DNA of 64,000 nucleotides from contig DCKG01000037.1 of NCBI GenBank assembly GCA_002320605.1, positions 29,078 to 93,077 of the forward strand, in the 5' to 3' direction. Source of the stretch: Bacteroidales bacterium UBA1680. Lineage in GTDB: Bacteria > Bacteroidota > Bacteroidia > Bacteroidales > UBA932. Below, piece after piece: positions 24,874 to 33,272 of this stretch (position 1 is the stretch's first letter; the number at the start of each line of letters is the position of its first letter). The translations under genes and the position numbers were made by a program. The notes under the pieces are model-generated. The model was not told the origin of the DNA and did no database searches. It saw nothing but the letters and a program-made list of their open reading frames with translations.

Positions 24874-26148
24874 ATGAGCGACATCGCAATACGATTCGAC
24901 AACGTGTCAAAGATCTACCGCCTCGGCGTGGTCGGGACCGGCACCCTCGTCCATGACCTCAACCGCTGGTGGCAGACATCTGTCCGGCACAAAGAGGACC
25001 CGTATCTGAAAATCGGCCAGACCAACGACCGCGCCGCCAAAGGAGACGGCGACATTGTCTACGCCCTGCGCGACATAAGCTTCGACATCAGGCAAGGCGA
25101 TGTCGTCGGCATAATCGGGAAGAATGGCGCCGGGAAGTCGACGCTCCTCAAGCTCCTCTCGCGAGTCACTTCCCCAAGCGCGGGCTGCATCTGCGCCAAG
25201 GGCCGCATCGGCAGCCTGCTGGAAGTCGGCACCGGCTTCCATCCCGAGCTGACCGGCCGCGAGAACATCTACATGAACGGCAGCATCATGGGCATGACCA
25301 GGCGCGAAATTAGCCGCAAGATCGACGAGATCGTGGATTTCGCCGGCGTGGAGCGCTACATCGACACCCCTGTCAAGCGCTACAGTTCCGGGATGACCGT
25401 CCGGCTCGGCTTCGCGGTGGCCGCCTTCATGGAGCCCGAGATCCTCGTGGTCGACGAGGTCCTGGCCGTCGGCGACGCGGAGTTCCAGAAGAAGGCAATC
25501 GGGAAGATGCAGGATGTCTCCAGAGGCGGCGGCAGGACAGTGCTTTTCGTGAGCCACAACATGGGCAGCATGAGGCGCCTCTGCTCCCGCGGCGTCTTGC
25601 TCGAGAACGGCATGGTCAAGTACATGGGCGGCATGGGTGACACCATCCGCGAATACCTCAAGGACGAGGTCATCCAAAGCTCGTTCGACGGGGCAGACGG
25701 TGACGAGAAGGTCTTGTGCTTGCGGAAGGCCTCGGTCAGCGCTGCCGGCAGGGACATGATAACGATTGACTCCGCCGTACGTGTGGAATTTGACATTGAC
25801 GTGGCGAGAAAGATCCCCTCCCTCGTCGCCGGGTTCAACCTCTGCAGCTCTTACCAGTACCCGCTCGCCCGGGCGGACTACAACGACGTGAGCCAGCAAG
25901 CCTCCCTGGAGCCAGGCTCATATCATCTGGCTTTTGAGATCCCGCCGTACACTTTGGCGGAGGGCGAATACAAGATCGCCTTCGACATCGCCGAGCGCAA
26001 CGTGAAACGCTACACGTCCGAGAAGTCGGACCTCACCTTCAACGTCAGCCAGGGCGAGACCCTCTTCGGCAACGCTTTCGCGGAGTCACTGCCGATAAAG
26101 TCCTCGTTGATTCACGAGAGGTGGTTTCGCTCGATCCAAAGGAGATAG
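24874..26148 (+). CDS. ABC polysaccharide export ATPase with C-terminal carbohydrate-binding domain (Wzt family)
   Basis: A 424-residue ATPase. The nucleotide-binding domain (about 5-255) has Walker A GKNGAGKS at 82-89 (one residue off the usual start), signature YSSGM and Walker B ILVVDEVLAVGD. Residues about 270-424 form a beta-rich extension like the Wzt C-terminal domain, which in E. coli O8/O9a reads a terminal modification of the finished chain before export. It pairs with the Wzm-like permease. The presence of this domain implies recognition of a defined chain end, although the locus also has an EpsG-type polymerase. Confidence 0.9.
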   Translation: MSDIAIRFDNVSKIYRLGVVGTGTLVHDLNRWWQTSVRHKEDPYLKIGQTNDRAAKGDGDIVYALRDISFDIRQGDVVGIIGKNGAGKSTLLKLLSRVTSPSAGCICAKGRIGSLLEVGTGFHPELTGRENIYMNGSIMGMTRREISRKIDEIVDFAGVERYIDTPVKRYSSGMTVRLGFAVAAFMEPEILVVDEVLAVGDAEFQKKAIGKMQDVSRGGGRTVLFVSHNMGSMRRLCSRGVLLENGMVKYMGGMGDTIREYLKDEVIQSSFDGADGDEKVLCLRKASVSAAGRDMITIDSAVRVEFDIDVARKIPSLVAGFNLCSSYQYPLARADYNDVSQQASLEPGSYHLAFEIPPYTLAEGEYKIAFDIAERNVKRYTSEKSDLTFNVSQGETLFGNAFAESLPIKSSLIHERWFRSIQRR

Positions 26149-26150
26149 AG

Positions 26151-27089
26151 ATGGCCGCAAGATTGGTTACCATAGCGATTCCAGCATACAAGGCGAGGTT
26201 CCTTGCCGAGGCGATCAGGTCCGCGCTTGACCAGACTTACTCTGACATTGAACTGGTCATAGTCAACGATTGTTCTCCAGAGCCCGTGGAAGAAGTAGTC
26301 AGCCAGTTCCACGACCCCAGGATACGCTACTATGTCAATGAGAAGAACCTGGGGAGCGAATCAGTTGTCCTGAACTGGAACAAGTGCCTGTCCCATGCGC
26401 GAGGAGAGTTCTTCGTCTTGCTTTGCGACGACGACCTGCTCAGGCCCGCCTTCCTGGAAAAGATGCTCGCGCTCGCGGACAAGTACCCTGAATGCAAGGT
26501 CTTCCGGTCGCCTACGGAATGTTCCGATCGTTCAGGCAAAATCATATATGCCACTGAGCCATGGCCAGAGCACGAGGACGGGATAGCATTTGTCAACGCG
26601 GCCCTGGGCTGGAAAAGGAAGCATACCATCACAGAGTTCATGTACAGGACATCGCACATAAGGGAAGAAGGTGGTTATATCTCCTTCCCGGTCGCGTATT
26701 ACAGTGATGACGCTTCCATAATGAAACTATCATTGGACAACGGCATAGCCTCGCTCTCGAGCTGCCAAGTAACGTTCAGAAATAGCGGAGAGAACATTAC
26801 AGGCTCAGAAAAATACAACGAGGGCAAAGCCCTAGCCGCGATAAGATATTATCAATGGCTTGAATCTTTCCTCCAAGACAATCGGATCTCTAATCCTCTG
26901 GACATTGGCAATGAGATAGAATATGCCATTTTCAATTACCTCAGGCCATGCTCCCTTTGCCAGAAACTGCATGTTCTTGCCATGCTCCCCGCTAAATATT
27001 TCTCGCCAGGAAGGCGGCTCAAGCTGGCTTACTCCGTTATTCATTCAAAGGGCCGGGCTGGTGACGATCATCACACTTTTTCAGCATGA
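26151..27089 (+). CDS. Glycosyltransferase family 2
   Basis: A 312-residue GT-A glycosyltransferase starting with TIAIPAYKARFLAEAIRSAL. IVNDCSP is the nucleotide-binding loop and LLCDDDLL is the metal-binding DxD. The ATG at 26151 is preceded by AAAGGAGA, one of the few good Shine-Dalgarno-like sequences here, and follows the Wzt stop by two bases; the longer frame from 26121 is therefore rejected. It is the first glycosyltransferase of the repeat-unit assembly block. Donor and acceptor sugars cannot be inferred. Confidence 0.85.
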   Translation: MAARLVTIAIPAYKARFLAEAIRSALDQTYSDIELVIVNDCSPEPVEEVVSQFHDPRIRYYVNEKNLGSESVVLNWNKCLSHARGEFFVLLCDDDLLRPAFLEKMLALADKYPECKVFRSPTECSDRSGKIIYATEPWPEHEDGIAFVNAALGWKRKHTITEFMYRTSHIREEGGYISFPVAYYSDDASIMKLSLDNGIASLSSCQVTFRNSGENITGSEKYNEGKALAAIRYYQWLESFLQDNRISNPLDIGNEIEYAIFNYLRPCSLCQKLHVLAMLPAKYFSPGRRLKLAYSVIHSKGRAGDDHHTFSA

Positions 27090-28228
27090 AACGAAAAGTC
27101 CTTTTCCTTATCGAATCTCTTTCTGGTGGGGGAGCGGAAAAAGTCCTGGCCACCATGTCAGAACATCTCGACTCGAGCAAATTCGATGTCACGCTATGTT
27201 GCATCGTAGATTATGGACAATATACAAGCGCTGTAAAACCATACGTCCATTACGCTTCCATACTACCTGACCCGGGGCGGATGAAAGGTCCAAGGAAACT
27301 GGTCTATCACCTGGAATACAAGCTGGTCTATTCTTGGCTTCCGGCACGATTGGTTTATAAGTGGTTCATCCCTCATCACGCAGACGTGGAGGTCGCTTTC
27401 GCAGAAGGGTTCGCGACCAGGCTGTTGGCACATTCTACCAACAAGCGGGCGAAAAAGATAGCTTGGGTGCATTGCGACATGAAAGCCAATCACTGGACCG
27501 AATCCTTGTTCAAGCCTGGAATTGAAGCGAAACTCTATGCCAGGTTTAACGACATCATCACCGTGTCCGAGACAGCCCGGAAATCTTTCAGTGAGGTTTT
27601 CCCCGGCATAACAGCTTCCAATGTGCATGTGCTCCTCAATCCTGTCGATGCCGCGCATGTCCTCAGGCTGGCTTCCGAACCTTTTTCCGGGAACATGTCA
27701 AAAAATAACCTGCGCCTTGTCGCCGTCGGACGTCTCACGCCAGTCAAAGCTTTCGACCGCTTGGTGAGGATTGTCTCAAAACTGCGTCAGAAAGCCTACG
27801 AAGTGGAGTTGTGGATAGCAGGAGCGGGCGAAGAACGATTGAAGCTGGAGGCACTGATTAAAGATCTGGACTTGGAACCTTACGTGAAACTGCTAGGCTT
27901 CCGGCAAAACCCGTACAAGTACATGGCTCAGTGCGACCTGTTCGTATGCTCTTCGCTTAGCGAAGGATATAGCACGGCAGTAACCGAAGCCTTGATCCTA
28001 GGCCTTCCGGTCGTGACCACGGATTGCTCCGGGATGCGCGAACTGCTGGACAAGGGTCCTTGCGGCATCATCACGGAGAACAACGAAGAGGCCTTGCTTG
28101 AAGCGATAGAAAATGTTCTTGACAATCCTGACAAACTTGCGGGATTAACCCGAAAGGCGAAGGACAGGAGCAGGGATTTCTCCATTGACGCGCTGATGAG
28201 ACCAATAGAAACTCTGCTGATGTCATGA
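27086..28228 (+). CDS. Glycosyltransferase family 4 (GT-B)
   Basis: A 380-residue GT-B enzyme. N-terminal KVLFLIESLSGGGAEKVL is the acceptor-side glycine loop. The C-terminal domain contains VAVGRLTPVKAFDRLV and the EX7E motif in SSLSEGYSTAVTEAL. It overlaps the preceding stop by ATGA and is clearly paralogous to the next gene (KVLFLIESL.VGGAERVL). Transfers one sugar of the repeat unit on the cytoplasmic face; specificity unknown. Confidence 0.88.
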   Translation: MKRKVLFLIESLSGGGAEKVLATMSEHLDSSKFDVTLCCIVDYGQYTSAVKPYVHYASILPDPGRMKGPRKLVYHLEYKLVYSWLPARLVYKWFIPHHADVEVAFAEGFATRLLAHSTNKRAKKIAWVHCDMKANHWTESLFKPGIEAKLYARFNDIITVSETARKSFSEVFPGITASNVHVLLNPVDAAHVLRLASEPFSGNMSKNNLRLVAVGRLTPVKAFDRLVRIVSKLRQKAYEVELWIAGAGEERLKLEALIKDLDLEPYVKLLGFRQNPYKYMAQCDLFVCSSLSEGYSTAVTEALILGLPVVTTDCSGMRELLDKGPCGIITENNEEALLEAIENVLDNPDKLAGLTRKAKDRSRDFSIDALMRPIETLLMS

Positions 28229-29556
28229 TAACCATATTCACTCCGACATACAACCGAGCGCACCTGCTTCCTCGCCTGTACGAATCATTGCGGAAGCAGA
28301 CTTCTAAGAATTTCGAGTGGCTCATAAGTTTGAACAGGATCATGAAAGTTGCCGCCTCCCCGCTAGGCTGGCTTCTTTCGCGACGCAGGAAACGTCAGTT
28401 CAACAGGTTCGCCACTCGTCAGATGGACAGGCACAAAGTATTGTTCCTGATAGAGTCGCTGGTTGTCGGTGGCGCGGAAAGGGTTCTGGTCAACATCGTC
28501 AACAAGCTTGACCCGAAGAGATTTGACATCACGGTCTGCAGCATTTTCAAATACAGCGTGTACGACTGGTATCAGGCATATTTCGACAAGCCTTTTGCCA
28601 GCCATGTCCATTACAAGTACCTGATCAACAACCATAACAAGCCAATCTATTATCTTTTCAACGCTCTTCTCGGACGCTGTCCCAAACTGCTATACCGAGT
28701 GTTCATCGGGGATGGCTACGATTCCGCAGTAGCTTTCTATGAGGGGCTTCCTACAGACTTCGTGTCGCGGGCGGATCTTAGAAGAGGGAAAAAATACGCA
28801 TGGCTTCACACGACAACTTCCTTGTCACAGGCAGGGAAGACTCTTGCTCAGCTTGAGCGGCAATCAGCCATCTATTCGGCATTCGATAAGATCATCGCTG
28901 TCTCCCACATTGTCAAAGACAGTTTTACTGAGACATTCCCTTCGGTCAATGTACCGATAACAGTAATATGCAATCCCGTTGACACAGACGCGGTACTCGC
29001 CAAAGCGCAGTGCAAGATCGCGCCAATGAGATTTACCAGACCATTGTTCGTCGCGGTCGGCCGGCTGACAGCAGCCAAGGGCTTTGACCGGTGGCTGCGC
29101 TGCCTGGGAAAGCTTCGCCGCAAAGGTCATGAGTTTACGGCCTGGATTATAGGAGGTGGTGATTCTTCCGAACTGGAGCCGATTATCCGGGAAGAAGGCC
29201 TTTCCGGCTCCGTGGCCTTGCTGGGGCACAAATCCAATCCTTTCCCGTATATGAGATTAGCCGACTGGATCATAGCTCCTTCCAGAATTGAAGGACTGCC
29301 AGCAGTCATCCAGGAGTCAATCGCGCTAGGCAAAGCGATCATGGGAACTAAAGGGACAGGAATTGCTGAATTGCTCAGAGATGGCGAAATAGGGATGCTG
29401 GTGGACAACAGCTCGGAGAGCATAGAGGCAGGGATGGAAAAAATCCTCATGAGCCCCGGGTTGAAAGACCTGTACGAGAAAAAAGCATCCGAATGTTCCA
29501 GGACAGTTTCATCAGAAGAAGCGATCACTAAAATCGAGAATCTTCTTATATCGTGA
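28225..29556 (+). CDS. Chimeric ORF: remnant of a family 2 glycosyltransferase fused to a family 4 glycosyltransferase
   Basis: The 443-codon frame has two unrelated parts. Residues 1-33 are the start of a GT2 enzyme (ITIFTPTYNRAHLLPRLYESL), matching the GT2 at 37637, but stop before the DDGSTD loop. Residues about 36-66 (MKVAASPLGWLLSRRRKRQ) look like a GT2 C-terminal tail. From Met67 (28423) a complete GT4 begins, with KVLFLIESLVVGGAERVL, FVAVGRLTAAKGFDRWL and EX7E in RIEGLPAVIQES. The likely history is an in-frame internal deletion of a GT2 gene that joined it to the downstream GT4. The functional start may be 28342 or 28423. The ATGA overlap with the previous gene is kept. Confidence 0.8.
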   Translation: MITIFTPTYNRAHLLPRLYESLRKQTSKNFEWLISLNRIMKVAASPLGWLLSRRRKRQFNRFATRQMDRHKVLFLIESLVVGGAERVLVNIVNKLDPKRFDITVCSIFKYSVYDWYQAYFDKPFASHVHYKYLINNHNKPIYYLFNALLGRCPKLLYRVFIGDGYDSAVAFYEGLPTDFVSRADLRRGKKYAWLHTTTSLSQAGKTLAQLERQSAIYSAFDKIIAVSHIVKDSFTETFPSVNVPITVICNPVDTDAVLAKAQCKIAPMRFTRPLFVAVGRLTAAKGFDRWLRCLGKLRRKGHEFTAWIIGGGDSSELEPIIREEGLSGSVALLGHKSNPFPYMRLADWIIAPSRIEGLPAVIQESIALGKAIMGTKGTGIAELLRDGEIGMLVDNSSESIEAGMEKILMSPGLKDLYEKKASECSRTVSSEEAITKIENLLIS

Positions 29557-29560
29557 CATT

Positions 29561-30118
29561 ATGTTCAGAAAAGCATACTTGTGGATCAGGAGACATCTGC
29601 TTAATATTGATGACCGGCCTCAGCTTGAGATTGCATTATCCAATGGACTTGCCATAGGCAAGGACTGCCATGTGATGGGAGAATGCATCATTGATCCCGG
29701 TCATTGCTGGCTGATTACTATTGGAGACCGAGTCACTCTGGCTCCACGTGTCCATATTCTTGCACATGATGCCAGCACTAAAAGGATGCTGGGATATACC
29801 CTGATAGGAAGAGTTTCAATCGGCAATGACGTTTTCATAGGGGCAGGAACAATCGTGCTTCCTAATGTTGAAATAGGAAGCCGAGTAGTTATCGGAGCCG
29901 GTTCAGTAGTGACGCATTCAATCCCGTCCAATTCTGTCGCTGTCGGCAATCCTGCGCATGTCATTTGTTCTTATGATGAATATCTTGTGAAACGGAAAAA
30001 TCAATTCGCGCACTCTCCAGTATTTGATGAGACTTTTACCATCGGCAAGATAGACGATAAGAAACGAAAGGAAATGAAAGAGGCTTTGTCCGAAAATCGT
30101 GTTGGCTTTATAAAATAG
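29561..30118 (+). CDS. Hexapeptide-repeat O-acyltransferase
   Basis: A 185-residue left-handed beta-helix acyltransferase. Isoleucine-patch repeats run through GDRVTLAPRVHILAH, IGRVSIGNDVFIGAGTIVLPNVEIGSRVVIGAGSVVT. The catalytic His is in LAHDAS. The C-terminal VAVGNPAHVI is typical of maltose/galactoside/serine acetyltransferases. Probably O-acetylates a sugar of the repeat unit using acetyl-CoA. Confidence 0.85.
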   Translation: MFRKAYLWIRRHLLNIDDRPQLEIALSNGLAIGKDCHVMGECIIDPGHCWLITIGDRVTLAPRVHILAHDASTKRMLGYTLIGRVSIGNDVFIGAGTIVLPNVEIGSRVVIGAGSVVTHSIPSNSVAVGNPAHVICSYDEYLVKRKNQFAHSPVFDETFTIGKIDDKKRKEMKEALSENRVGFIK

Positions 30119-30121
30119 ACC

Positions 30122-31054
30122 ATGGTATCCGTCATAATTCCAGTTTTCAATGTCGCTCCATATCTGGATGAATGTCTGGCGTCTGTCGCGAGGCAGTCTC
30201 TCTCCGATTTTGAGTGCCTCCTGGTGGACGACGGGTCGACGGACGGCAGTCCTGCCATTTGTGACAGATGGGCGGCCGAAGACAGGAGATTCCATGTCAT
30301 CCATCAGGATAATGCCGGAGTTTCTGCCGCCAGAAATCGAGGGATGGGAGCCGCGAAAGGTGAACATGTCGCCTTCATCGACAGTGATGACCGGGTGGAG
30401 GAAGACTATCTCGAGAAACTCTTTGACGCGTTGACGGCAAACAAGGCTGACATCGCAGTCTGCGGCCTGACTCGGGACTATCCGGACGGGCGAGCCATCG
30501 AGACCGTGCCTTCCCCTTCAGGCTTCACGCTTGACGCTTCGTCCACATCTGAATTCGTGGACCTGAACAGGAAGTCCCTGCTGTACGGGCCGTACAACAA
30601 GCTTTTCAGGAAAGATTTGATTGACAGAAGCGAAGCATGCTTCCCTGTGGGGGTTTCATACGGAGAAGACCTGGTTTTCAACTACCGGTACTTGGAGAGT
30701 GTCAAGACAATCGCATGTGTGCCCTTCGCGTCTTATCACTACCGTATTCTCGGCAAGGGGGAGTCTTTGTCGACGAAATCCCGTCCAAATCAATTCGAGA
30801 CAGACTACCAGCAATGGAAATCGCTGAAGGATTTTCATGTTCGCAAAGGGATGTGGAATGATTGTTCCATGCGGTTGCTGTATGAGCGTCTGTGGGGAAT
30901 AGTCTATGACGGGATATTCAGCACCCGGACAAGCAACCGGAAGATCCTTTCCATTCCTGAGATTGATGAGCTGAAAAACTATCAGGAAGTCTTCCCCTGT
31001 GCCCGTTGGATCAAATGGTGCATATTGCACAGGATAACGTTTGCGTTCAGATGA
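30122..31054 (+). CDS. Glycosyltransferase family 2
   Basis: A 310-residue GT-A enzyme starting MVSVIIPVFNVAPYLDECLASV. LVDDGSTDGSPAICD and the DxD-containing FIDSDDRVEEDYL are present, as is ISYGEDLVFN-like YGEDLVFNY in the C-terminal half, the ED acceptor motif. Starts three bases after the acyltransferase stop and overlaps the next gene by ATGA. Sugar specificity unknown. Confidence 0.9.
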   Translation: MVSVIIPVFNVAPYLDECLASVARQSLSDFECLLVDDGSTDGSPAICDRWAAEDRRFHVIHQDNAGVSAARNRGMGAAKGEHVAFIDSDDRVEEDYLEKLFDALTANKADIAVCGLTRDYPDGRAIETVPSPSGFTLDASSTSEFVDLNRKSLLYGPYNKLFRKDLIDRSEACFPVGVSYGEDLVFNYRYLESVKTIACVPFASYHYRILGKGESLSTKSRPNQFETDYQQWKSLKDFHVRKGMWNDCSMRLLYERLWGIVYDGIFSTRTSNRKILSIPEIDELKNYQEVFPCARWIKWCILHRITFAFR

Positions 31055-32199
31055 AAGTCTTGATGTACCCTCACGGTGGCAGCGGCAATCACGGATGCGA
31101 AGCCATCGTACGTTCAACCGTGCAGGTCCTGCAGGCGCAAGGACTGCTGATGTCTGGCAATCCGGCGGAGGACAAGCTCTATGGCTTGGACAAGGTCTGC
31201 GAGATACTATCGGCCCAGCGTCAAATCAACCGCAGTTCGGCGGCCTATGTCAAGGCGCGACTGTCAAGATTGCTCGGGAAGAGCGATGCGCTGGACATCC
31301 TGTCTTTCGCGCCAGTTGTCGAAGCCTCTGAAAAATGTGATTTGACGCTATCCATAGGAGGAGATAATTACTGCTATGGGGTTCCAGAGTTCATCTTCCT
31401 TGTAAACAGAGAATTAAGAAGGCGCAAGAGAAAGACCGCACTTTGGGGCTGTTCCATCGAGCCGACTGCCATCAAAGGGGGGATGCTGGAAGACCTGCGG
31501 GGCTATGGCCTGATCGTCTGCCGCGAGAGCATGACGTATGACGCTTTGCTTGCCGCAGGCCTGAGACAAGCGAGGCTTCTGCCGGATCCGGCATTCGCTC
31601 TTGGACGCTCTGACCTTCCCCTGCCAGAGGGTTTCGCTGAGGGCGACACTGTCGGCATCAACATCAGTCCCATGATCCAGGCTCATGAGAAGACGTCCGG
31701 ATTGGCAATACAAAACTATGAGCATCTCATCCGGCATATCATAGACACGACCGACATGCAGGTCGCGCTGATTCCCCATGTCGTGTGGAGCAATAATGAC
31801 GACCGGATCCCTTTGCGGCTTCTCCATGACGAATTCAAGGAAACCGGCCGTGTCGCGCTTATCGAAGACCACGGCGCCGAGGAAATGAAAGGTTTCATCG
31901 CCCGTTGCCGGTTTATGGTCGCCTCCCGTACCCATGCCTCCATAGCAGCCTACTCCACCCAAGTGCCTACCTTGGTGATGGGCTATTCTGTCAAAGCTCG
32001 CGGCATCGCCCGCGACTTGTTCGGCGGCGAAGAGCATTACGTCCTGCCCGTCCAAGCATTGGAGCGTCCGGCAGACTTGACTGAAGCTTTCAAATGGCTG
32101 CAGGCTCATGAAAGTGAAATCCGCTCGCGTTACCGCTCCGTAATGCCGACATATATCGGGCTTTCCGCAGAAATGAAATCTCTAGTAGAAAAAATATGA
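31051..32199 (+). CDS. Polysaccharide pyruvyltransferase family protein
   Basis: A 382-residue protein of the PF04230 family, which attaches pyruvate ketals to sugars from PEP. It starts MKVLMYPHGGSGNHGCEAIVRS and contains SIGGDNYCYG, GCSIEP and a late ASRTHASIAAYSTQVPTL segment as in CsaB/WcaK proteins. The ATG at 31051 overlaps the preceding stop (ATGA); a longer frame from 31006 would overlap the GT2. Pyruvylation would add negative charge to the capsule. Confidence 0.85.
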   Translation: MKVLMYPHGGSGNHGCEAIVRSTVQVLQAQGLLMSGNPAEDKLYGLDKVCEILSAQRQINRSSAAYVKARLSRLLGKSDALDILSFAPVVEASEKCDLTLSIGGDNYCYGVPEFIFLVNRELRRRKRKTALWGCSIEPTAIKGGMLEDLRGYGLIVCRESMTYDALLAAGLRQARLLPDPAFALGRSDLPLPEGFAEGDTVGINISPMIQAHEKTSGLAIQNYEHLIRHIIDTTDMQVALIPHVVWSNNDDRIPLRLLHDEFKETGRVALIEDHGAEEMKGFIARCRFMVASRTHASIAAYSTQVPTLVMGYSVKARGIARDLFGGEEHYVLPVQALERPADLTEAFKWLQAHESEIRSRYRSVMPTYIGLSAEMKSLVEKI

Positions 32200-33272
32200 G
32201 CCGGCTGGAGTTTCTATTGAGCGTTATCGGCATCATCGCCATGGTTCTTCTCCTGGCCGATGCCTGGCTGGAACTCGGCGTCTGGCTAAACCGTATCCAT
32301 CTTGGACGCTGGCCAGACCGGGGTGAATGGCAGAAAGCGATTGAGAGAAAGGCCAAGGACTATCTGAAGCATTCCCCGACTGTCCGGAAGACAGAGCAAA
32401 CCAGGCTGGTGCTGATTGACATGCTCCGGGGAAATTTCCGTAGCAAGACGATCCAAAGCTGGCAGGATGCCGGATTGATACTGGGTCTGGACGAGAAGGA
32501 TGCCGTCGGATATGCCGGGCATCATCCTAATCTGTTCAAGCGGAAGGACATTCTTCCTGAGGACGCATTGCTCGCTTATGCCCTTTTTCGCAAGAACGCC
32601 CTGAGCGCATCTGAAAAGGAATTGATTGACAATTATTTTCATGCATATTCCTTGAGCGGGAAAACAGTACCGTACCGAGGCGCATCTTCTGACTTGAGGT
32701 ACGTTGATACCCTGGGGATGATTTGTCCATACCTGTGCGCGACCGGGCAGGCGTCACTTGCCGACAAGCAGCTGAAGGAATATGACGAGGCGCTGCTAGA
32801 CGGGGTATTCCCTCCACATGTCTGGAACACCAAGTTAAAGCTTCCTTCCGGAGTTTACGACTGGAGCCGTGGCATAGGATGGTATATCCTTGCTCTCACA
32901 GAGTCTCCAGAGCTTCCTGGCCGTGACGCCAGGATGAAGAGACTGGCAGACGCTCTGCTGCCGCTGCGGAGGAAGGATGGCGGTTTCTCACTCATGATGT
33001 TCAATTCTTCTGAAAGATTCGAGTCTTCCGGGACCGCGCTGGCTGGTCTGCTGTTCCTTCGTACTTTTGAGACGACCAGGGGCGAGAAGTATTTGCAGGC
33101 CGCGAAAGCGGTCGAGAAGTCCCTGATGCAGGTGACCCGTCGAAATGGCACCATAGACTATGCCCAGGGTGACACAAGAGGAATAGGCTTCTATTCCAAT
33201 CGCTTCGATATCATGCCTTTTACCCAGGGGATGACACTGTACCTTTCCAAAAAGCTGAATGAGTATGTTTAA
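32196..33272 (+). CDS. Membrane-anchored GH88/GH105-like unsaturated glycuronyl hydrolase
   Basis: A 358-residue alpha/alpha-barrel (six-hairpin) protein with an N-terminal membrane helix (about 5-27). Family motifs visible: YVDTLGMICPYL with the likely proton donor Asp171, DWSRGIGWYILAL (the W-x-RG-GW motif of YteR-type enzymes), LPLRRKDGGFS and ESSGTALAG. GH88/105 enzymes remove unsaturated uronic acids left by polysaccharide lyases. Finding one among glycosyltransferases suggests trimming or turnover of the locus's own polysaccharide. Alternatively it is a non-hydrolytic relative. It overlaps genes on both sides. Confidence 0.75.
   Translation: MSRLEFLLSVIGIIAMVLLLADAWLELGVWLNRIHLGRWPDRGEWQKAIERKAKDYLKHSPTVRKTEQTRLVLIDMLRGNFRSKTIQSWQDAGLILGLDEKDAVGYAGHHPNLFKRKDILPEDALLAYALFRKNALSASEKELIDNYFHAYSLSGKTVPYRGASSDLRYVDTLGMICPYLCATGQASLADKQLKEYDEALLDGVFPPHVWNTKLKLPSGVYDWSRGIGWYILALTESPELPGRDARMKRLADALLPLRRKDGGFSLMMFNSSERFESSGTALAGLLFLRTFETTRGEKYLQAAKAVEKSLMQVTRRNGTIDYAQGDTRGIGFYSNRFDIMPFTQGMTLYLSKKLNEYV

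Noticed and set aside
24907..25899. Long minus-strand frame (330 codons) opposite the Wzt gene
   Set aside because: Composition is rich in His, Val, Asp and Ala, as typical of antisense shadows. The Wzt gene is complete with all ABC motifs.
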